9,540 bases of DNA from Chloroflexota bacterium (GTDB lineage Bacteria > Chloroflexota > Limnocylindria > Limnocylindrales > CSP1-4): the NCBI GenBank assembly GCA_025935655.1, contig JAICUV010000121.1, forward strand, positions 1 to 9,540, in the 5' to 3' direction. Within the stretch, counting starts at the first letter, position 1; every line of letters starts with the position of its first letter. Both the position numbers and the translations under genes were made by a program. Below, piece by piece: positions 6,008 to 9,540 of the stretch. The notes under the pieces were generated by a model that worked only from the letters and a program-made list of their open reading frames with translations, was not told where the DNA came from and did no database searches.

Positions 6008-7375
6008 ATGGTCAGCCGGGTCCTCATCGCGAACCGGGGCGAGATCGCCCTGCGCATCCTGCGAGCCTGCCGCACGCTCGGCATCGAGGCCGTCGTCGCG
6101 TACTCCGAGGCGGACCGCGAGTCGCTCGCCCCGATGCTCGCAGACGAGGCGATCTGCATCGGGCCCGCGGACGCCAAGCGCTCCTACCTGTCGGCGCCGG
6201 CGCTCATCTCGGCGGCGCTCGTCACAGGCTGCGACTCCATCCACCCGGGCTACGGGTTCCTGTCCGAGGACGACGCGTTCGCCGACGCCGTCCGCGCCCA
6301 CGAGCTCACGTTCATCGGCCCGTCGGCGCACGTCCTCGAGCGGTTCGCGTCGAAGGAGGAGACCCGCCGGCTGCTCGCCGCGCACGGCCTGCCCACGATC
6401 CCGGGCTCCGGTCTCCTGCTCGACGAGGCGCAGGCCCTGGAGGAGGCCGAGCGCGTCGGCTACCCGGTCCTCGTGAAGCCGTCCGCGGGTGGCGGCGGCA
6501 AGGGCATGCGCATGGTCCGCTCCGCGCGCGAGCTCGCGGCCGTGCTCCCGATCTGCCGCTCCGAGGCCCGCGCCGCGTTCGGCGACGACTCCCTGTACCT
6601 CGAACGGTGGCTCCAGGACAACCGCCACGTGGAGATCCAGGTGGCCGTGGACCGGTTCGGCCACGGGGTCCACCTCTGGGAGCGCGACTGCTCCGTCCAG
6701 CGCCGCCACCAGAAGATCCTCGAGGAGAGCCCGTCTCCCGCGATGACCGTGGCCGGCCGCCGGGAGCTCGCGGAGACCGCGATCCAGGCCGTGGTGGCCG
6801 CGGGGTACGAGAACGTCGGCACCCTCGAGTTCCTCGTGGACGCCGACGGCAACGCCTACTTCATCGAGATCAACTGCCGGATCCAGGTCGAGCACCCGAT
6901 CACCGAGATGCTGACCGGCATCGACCTCGTGGCGCTCCAGATCCGGATCGCCAGCGGCGAGCCGCTGGGCTTCAACCAGGCGGACGTCCCGCAGCGCGGG
7001 CACGCGATCGAGTTCCGGATCAACGCCGAGGACCCGGAGCACGACTTCCGCCCCGGGGCCGGCACGATCGAGCGGTTCAACGCCCCGGGCGGTCCCGGCG
7101 TCCGCTTCGACAGCCACGCCTACCAGGGCTACGAGGTGCCCCCGTTCTACGACAGCCTGCTGGGCAAGCTCATCGTCTGGGGGCCGACGCGCGAGGCGGC
7201 GATCGCCCGCGGGCGCGCCGCCCTCCAGGAGCTCGTGATCGAGGGCGTCGTCACCAACGTCCAGATCCACCGCGCGCTGCTCGACTCGGAGCCGTTCCTG
7301 GACGGCAAGTTCACGACCAACCTCCTGGACCGCGTCGGCAGCGCCGCGTTCCTCGCCGCGGAGCAGCGGGCATGA
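6008..7375 (+). CDS. accC: Acetyl-CoA carboxylase biotin carboxylase subunit
   Basis: AccC carboxylates the biotin of BCCP using ATP and bicarbonate. The 455-residue protein matches E. coli AccC end to end: I-A-N-R-G-E-I-A-L-R-I at the start, H-P-G-Y-G-F-L-S-E, the ATP-grasp lysine 157 with its G-G-G-G-K-G-M-R loop, E-R-D-C-S-V-Q-R-R-H-Q-K (225-236), F-I-E-I-N-C-R-I-Q-V-E-H-P (from 285) and R-I-N-A-E-D-P. The catalytic Glu, Asn, Arg and Glu are intact; Cys290 replaces the usual Thr between Asn and Arg, away from the known catalytic side chains. A strong SD, GGAGGG (5996-6001), lies 6 bases before the ATG. The enzyme looks fully functional, which makes the lysine-less BCCP next door harder to explain as decay. 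Confidence 0.97.
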   Translation: MVSRVLIANRGEIALRILRACRTLGIEAVVAYSEADRESLAPMLADEAICIGPADAKRSYLSAPALISAALVTGCDSIHPGYGFLSEDDAFADAVRAHELTFIGPSAHVLERFASKEETRRLLAAHGLPTIPGSGLLLDEAQALEEAERVGYPVLVKPSAGGGGKGMRMVRSARELAAVLPICRSEARAAFGDDSLYLERWLQDNRHVEIQVAVDRFGHGVHLWERDCSVQRRHQKILEESPSPAMTVAGRRELAETAIQAVVAAGYENVGTLEFLVDADGNAYFIEINCRIQVEHPITEMLTGIDLVALQIRIASGEPLGFNQADVPQRGHAIEFRINAEDPEHDFRPGAGTIERFNAPGGPGVRFDSHAYQGYEVPPFYDSLLGKLIVWGPTREAAIARGRAALQELVIEGVVTNVQIHRALLDSEPFLDGKFTTNLLDRVGSAAFLAAEQRA

Positions 7376-7479
7376 CCGGCCCGCTCGCCCACGCGGCGTG
7401 CACCCCTGCACGCAACCCCGTTCGGCGCACCGCCGCCGTGGGGCACACTCCCCCCGCCTGCTTCCGGAGCCACCAGTGA
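7372..7479 (+). CDS. Possible 35-residue small ORF bridging accC and fabZ
   Basis: The ATG overlaps the accC stop (ATGA, 7372-7375) and the TGA overlaps the fabZ GTG (GTGA, 7476-7479), so this frame exactly fills the 100-base gap between two real genes. The peptide begins M-T-G-P-L-A-H-A-A-C and has two cysteines, three histidines and no membrane span; I recognise no family. It may be a true small protein, a translated bridge that carries ribosomes from accC to fabZ, or chance, because an open 35-codon frame is common at this GC content. Confidence 0.3.
   Translation: MTGPLAHAACTPARNPVRRTAAVGHTPPACFRSHQ
7396..7413. repeat. Perfect 7-bp inverted repeat in the accC-fabZ gap
   Basis: GCGTGCA (7396-7402), loop CCCC, TGCACGC (7407-7413). 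This is the only inverted repeat I noticed in the widest gap of the gene run. No T-run follows, so it is not a standard terminator. It could be an RNA hairpin that tunes fabZ expression or protects an mRNA end, or a dyad site for a dimeric regulator. It lies inside the putative small ORF. Confidence 0.45.
7466..7469 (+). promoter_or_regulatory. Shine-Dalgarno site (GGAG) that fixes the fabZ start
   Basis: GGAG lies 6 bases before GTG 7476. It supports this start over the in-frame GTG at 7398, which would add 26 Arg/Pro/His-rich residues with no match to FabZ proteins. Confidence 0.6.
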
Positions 7480-7967
7480 CCGACGCCACACCCGATACGC
7501 CCGCGACACCCAGCATCGCCGCTCCCTTCTCCACGAAGGTCATCGAGGGCCTCATCCCGCACCGCTGGCCGTTCCTGCTCGTGGACCGGATCGTGGAGTA
7601 CGCGCCCGCCGAGAAGCGGATCGTCGGGATCAAGGCCGTGACCGCGACCGAGTGGTTCTTCCAGGGCCACTTCCCGGGCCTGCCGGTCATGCCGGGCGTC
7701 ATCCAGGTGGAGGCGCTGGCCCAGACGATGGCCGTGTATGTCGCGACGCAGCCGGGGTTCGGCGACCGGATCGGGCTGTTCGCGGGCATCGACGAGGTCC
7801 GCTTCAAGCGGGTCGTCGTGCCGGGTGACACGCTCCGGCTCGAGATCACGATGGAGAAGCTGGGCAGCCGGTTCGGCAAGGGCCGCGGCGTCGCGAGCGT
7901 CGACGGCGAGGTCGCGTGCGAAGGCGTCCTCACCTTCATCATCCCGCCCGCGGGGGTCCTGGGATGA
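7476..7967 (+). CDS. fabZ: 3-hydroxyacyl-[acyl-carrier-protein] dehydratase
   Basis: FabZ removes water from 3-hydroxyacyl-ACP to give trans-2-enoyl-ACP in each elongation round. The 163-residue hotdog-fold protein has P-H-R-W-P-F-L-L-V-D-R, the catalytic region F-F-Q-G-H-F-P-G-x-P-V-M-P-G-V with His65, and Q-V-E-A-L-A-Q with Glu79. The 14-residue spacing between these catalytic residues matches E. coli FabZ. About 20 Thr/Pro/Ala-rich residues precede the fold. The start is a GTG with an SD; the stop overlaps the next gene's ATG (ATGA). Its place after accC links malonyl-CoA supply with elongation. FabA-type isomerase activity is not indicated. Confidence 0.96.
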   Translation: MTDATPDTPATPSIAAPFSTKVIEGLIPHRWPFLLVDRIVEYAPAEKRIVGIKAVTATEWFFQGHFPGLPVMPGVIQVEALAQTMAVYVATQPGFGDRIGLFAGIDEVRFKRVVVPGDTLRLEITMEKLGSRFGKGRGVASVDGEVACEGVLTFIIPPAGVLG

Positions 7968-8710
7968 CACGCATCGCCATCCTGTCCGACGTCCACGGCA
8001 ACCGGGTCGCGCTCGAGGCGGTCAGCAAGGAGCTCCGGCGCGAGAAGCCGGACGCCGTGCTCGTCGCCGGCGACCTCGTCCTCAACGGGCCGGACCCGAA
8101 CGGCACGATCGACGCGCTGCGCGTCCTCGAGTCCGAGGGGGCCCTCATCGTCTCGGGCAACACCGACATCGCCGTCGGGGACTTCGACTACGGCAGCGCG
8201 TTCCCGCAGTACCAGGACGGCGTGCCGGACACGATCGTCGCGGCCGCCGAGTGGGCGCATGACGAGCTGGGCGACGACCAGCTGGAGTGGCTCCGCCGGC
8301 TGCCGTCCGAGCGCCGGATCCGCACCGCCGACGACTCGCTCGTGCTGGTGGTCCACGCGTCGCCCGGGTCCCAGACCCGCGGCTTCGACCAGGCGCTGGA
8401 CGCGAACATCGTGTTCGAGCGCGCATCGGCCACCGACGCCCGCGTCATCTGCGTCGGCCACACCCACATCCCCGAGATCCGCGACCTGGGCTGGAAGGTC
8501 ATCGTGAACGCCGGCTCGGCGGGGTACGTGTTCGACGGCGATGCCACGGCCTCGTGGGCTGTCGTCGACGTCCACGAGGGCACCGTCACGGGCGAGATCC
8601 GGCGCACCGCGTTCGATGCCGTGGCCGTGGCCAACGCGATCAGCGAGCGCGGGCTGCCCGGCGACGTCTACCGCGCCGCGACGGTGCGCACCGGGAAGCT
8701 GGTCCGATGA
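7964..8710 (+). CDS. Calcineurin-like metallophosphoesterase (YfcE/MJ0936-like)
   Basis: The 248-residue protein carries all the metal-binding motifs of the calcineurin-like phosphoesterase fold: D9-x-H11-G-N, G-D37, G-N66-T-D, H131 in V-V-H-A-S-P-G, and G-H166-T-H168-I-P-E. An active two-metal phosphodiesterase or phosphatase is therefore expected. It has no signal peptide or membrane span, so it is cytosolic. The substrate cannot be read from sequence; this broad group includes enzymes for cyclic nucleotides, dinucleotide polyphosphates and small phosphodiesters. It is coupled by ATGA overlaps to fabZ upstream and fabF downstream, so it is made together with fatty-acid enzymes, which suggests a linked substrate or a regulatory nucleotide (inference). 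Confidence 0.92.
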   Translation: MTRIAILSDVHGNRVALEAVSKELRREKPDAVLVAGDLVLNGPDPNGTIDALRVLESEGALIVSGNTDIAVGDFDYGSAFPQYQDGVPDTIVAAAEWAHDELGDDQLEWLRRLPSERRIRTADDSLVLVVHASPGSQTRGFDQALDANIVFERASATDARVICVGHTHIPEIRDLGWKVIVNAGSAGYVFDGDATASWAVVDVHEGTVTGEIRRTAFDAVAVANAISERGLPGDVYRAATVRTGKLVR

Positions 8711-9540
8711 CCTGGAGCTGGCCCGAGCGGCCGCGACGCGTCGTCGTGACCGGCATGGGCACCGTCAACGGGCTGGGCCAGGACGTCCCCACGTTCTGGT
8801 CGGCGCTCGTGGCCGGCACGTCGGGCGTGGCCCCGATCACGCTGTTCGACCCCTCGCGGGTGGACGTGAAGATGGCGTCCGAGGTCAAGGGATTCGATCC
8901 CTCGGGCGTCCTCGACCGCAAGGAGATGCGGCGGACCGACCGCTACATCCAGTTCGCGCTGGTGTGCGCCCGCCAGGCGCTCGACCACGCGGGCCTCCCG
9001 GGCCGTCTCGACGACGACCTCGCGGCGCGGACCGGCGTGATCATCGGGTCCGGGCTCGGCGGCGTCTCCACGCTGTTCGACAACGTCCTCGTCATGGCCG
9101 AGCGCGGGCCGGACCGCATCTCGCCGTTCTTCGTGCCCATGGGCATCGCGAACGTCGGCGCGGGGCAGGTCGCGATCGCCACGGGCGCCATCGGCCCCAA
9201 CTTCGCCACGGTTTCCGCGTGCGCGACGGGCGGACACGCGCTGGGCGAGTCGTGGGAGACGATCCGCCGCGGCGACGCGGACATCATGATCGCGGGCGGC
9301 GTGGAGGCCGGCATCCACGAGGCGACGGTCGGCGGCTTCGCGTCGATGAAGGCGCTGTCCACCCGCAACGACGACCCGACGGGGGCGTCCCGGCCGTTCG
9401 ACGCGGATCGCGACGGCTTCGTCATGGGCGAGGGCGGCGCCGTCGTGATCCTCGAGGCGCTCGAGTCCGCGGAGGCCCGCGGCGCGACGCCGCTGGCGGA
9501 GCTCGTGGGCTACGGGGCGACCGCGGACGCGTCGCACATC
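8707..9540 (+). CDS. fabF: 3-oxoacyl-[acyl-carrier-protein] synthase II (incomplete at the window edge)
   Basis: FabF condenses malonyl-ACP with a growing acyl-ACP. The visible 278 residues include V-V-V-T-G-M-G, the S-A-C-A-T-G-G nucleophile loop with Cys172, A-D-I-M-I-A-G-G-V-E, L-S-T-R-N-D-D-P and S-R-P-F-D-A-D-R-D-G-F-V-M-G-E-G, all characteristic of KAS II. The two catalytic histidines and the C-terminus lie beyond base 9540, so completeness cannot be judged. The ATG overlaps the preceding stop (ATGA). No acpP, fabD, fabG or fabH is in the window. Confidence 0.97.
   Translation, partial: MTWSWPERPRRVVVTGMGTVNGLGQDVPTFWSALVAGTSGVAPITLFDPSRVDVKMASEVKGFDPSGVLDRKEMRRTDRYIQFALVCARQALDHAGLPGRLDDDLAARTGVIIGSGLGGVSTLFDNVLVMAERGPDRISPFFVPMGIANVGAGQVAIATGAIGPNFATVSACATGGHALGESWETIRRGDADIMIAGGVEAGIHEATVGGFASMKALSTRNDDPTGASRPFDADRDGFVMGEGGAVVILEALESAEARGATPLAELVGYGATADASHI

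Noticed and set aside
6860..6900. Cysteine in place of threonine in the AccC active-site motif (N-C-R)
   Set aside because: The catalytic Glu, Asn, Arg and downstream Glu are all present, and I recall this Cys variant in other bacterial AccC proteins, so it is probably neutral.
5636..8575. A 979-codon open frame on the minus strand across the BCCP-like gene, accC, fabZ and the phosphoesterase
   Set aside because: It lies opposite well-recognised genes, and its translation is an Arg/Asp/Val-rich shadow with no domain. GC-rich third positions on the + strand remove stops from this antisense frame.
1..9540. Signs of mobile elements, CRISPR arrays, tRNA or rRNA genes
   Set aside because: I found no transposase or integrase motifs, no regularly spaced repeats and no tRNA cloverleaf. 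The contents are consistent core metabolism with uniform composition.

Overview
The window is a tightly packed, one-directional stretch of very GC-rich bacterial DNA. All recognisable genes lie on the + strand, and most neighbouring reading frames overlap by a few bases or are separated by fewer than 10. The contents are housekeeping in type: aspartate kinase, biotin protein ligase, an ECF-type sigma factor with a membrane partner, the four acetyl-CoA carboxylase genes (accD, accA, a BCCP-like gene, accC), and the fatty-acid elongation genes fabZ and fabF with a metallophosphoesterase between them. The very high GC, separate AccA and AccD subunits (rather than the fused carboxyltransferase chains common in Actinobacteria), GTG starts and a probable leaderless promoter fit a high-GC member of the Chloroflexota or a related terrabacterial lineage. 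This placement is inference from gene style, not from a marker gene.

Layout: bases 1-148 are a GC-rich non-coding leader with two small hairpins and a TAGAAT -10-like element placed so that transcription would begin at or next to the lysC start codon. lysC (158-1465) carries a strong internal ribosome binding site and GTG that would yield a separate regulatory beta chain. birA (1470-2342) follows, then a sigma factor (2347-3012) and a cysteine-free single-span membrane protein (3009-3578). Next come accD (3578-4423), accA (4416-5435), a BCCP-like gene (5439-6005) and accC (6008-7375). A 35-codon frame (7372-7479) exactly bridges accC and fabZ and contains a perfect hairpin. fabZ (7476-7967), a metallophosphoesterase (7964-8710) and fabF (8707 to the window edge, incomplete) complete the run.

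How they work together: BirA would attach biotin to BCCP; AccC carboxylates that biotin; AccA and AccD transfer the carboxyl to acetyl-CoA to make malonyl-CoA; FabF uses malonyl-ACP to elongate acyl chains and FabZ dehydrates the 3-hydroxyacyl intermediate. The sigma factor and membrane protein sit where they could tie this lipid pathway to an envelope signal.

The most striking observation is that the only BCCP-like protein here has no biotin-accepting lysine. The usual E-A-M-K-M segment reads D-L-L-G-I, and the whole C-terminal domain contains no lysine, although the rest of the fold matches BCCP at both ends and the gene lies directly between accA and accC. It cannot carry biotin in the normal way. 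It resembles in concept the plant BADC proteins, lysine-less BCCP relatives that restrain plastid acetyl-CoA carboxylase. A true BCCP must then be encoded elsewhere, or the complex works in an undescribed way.
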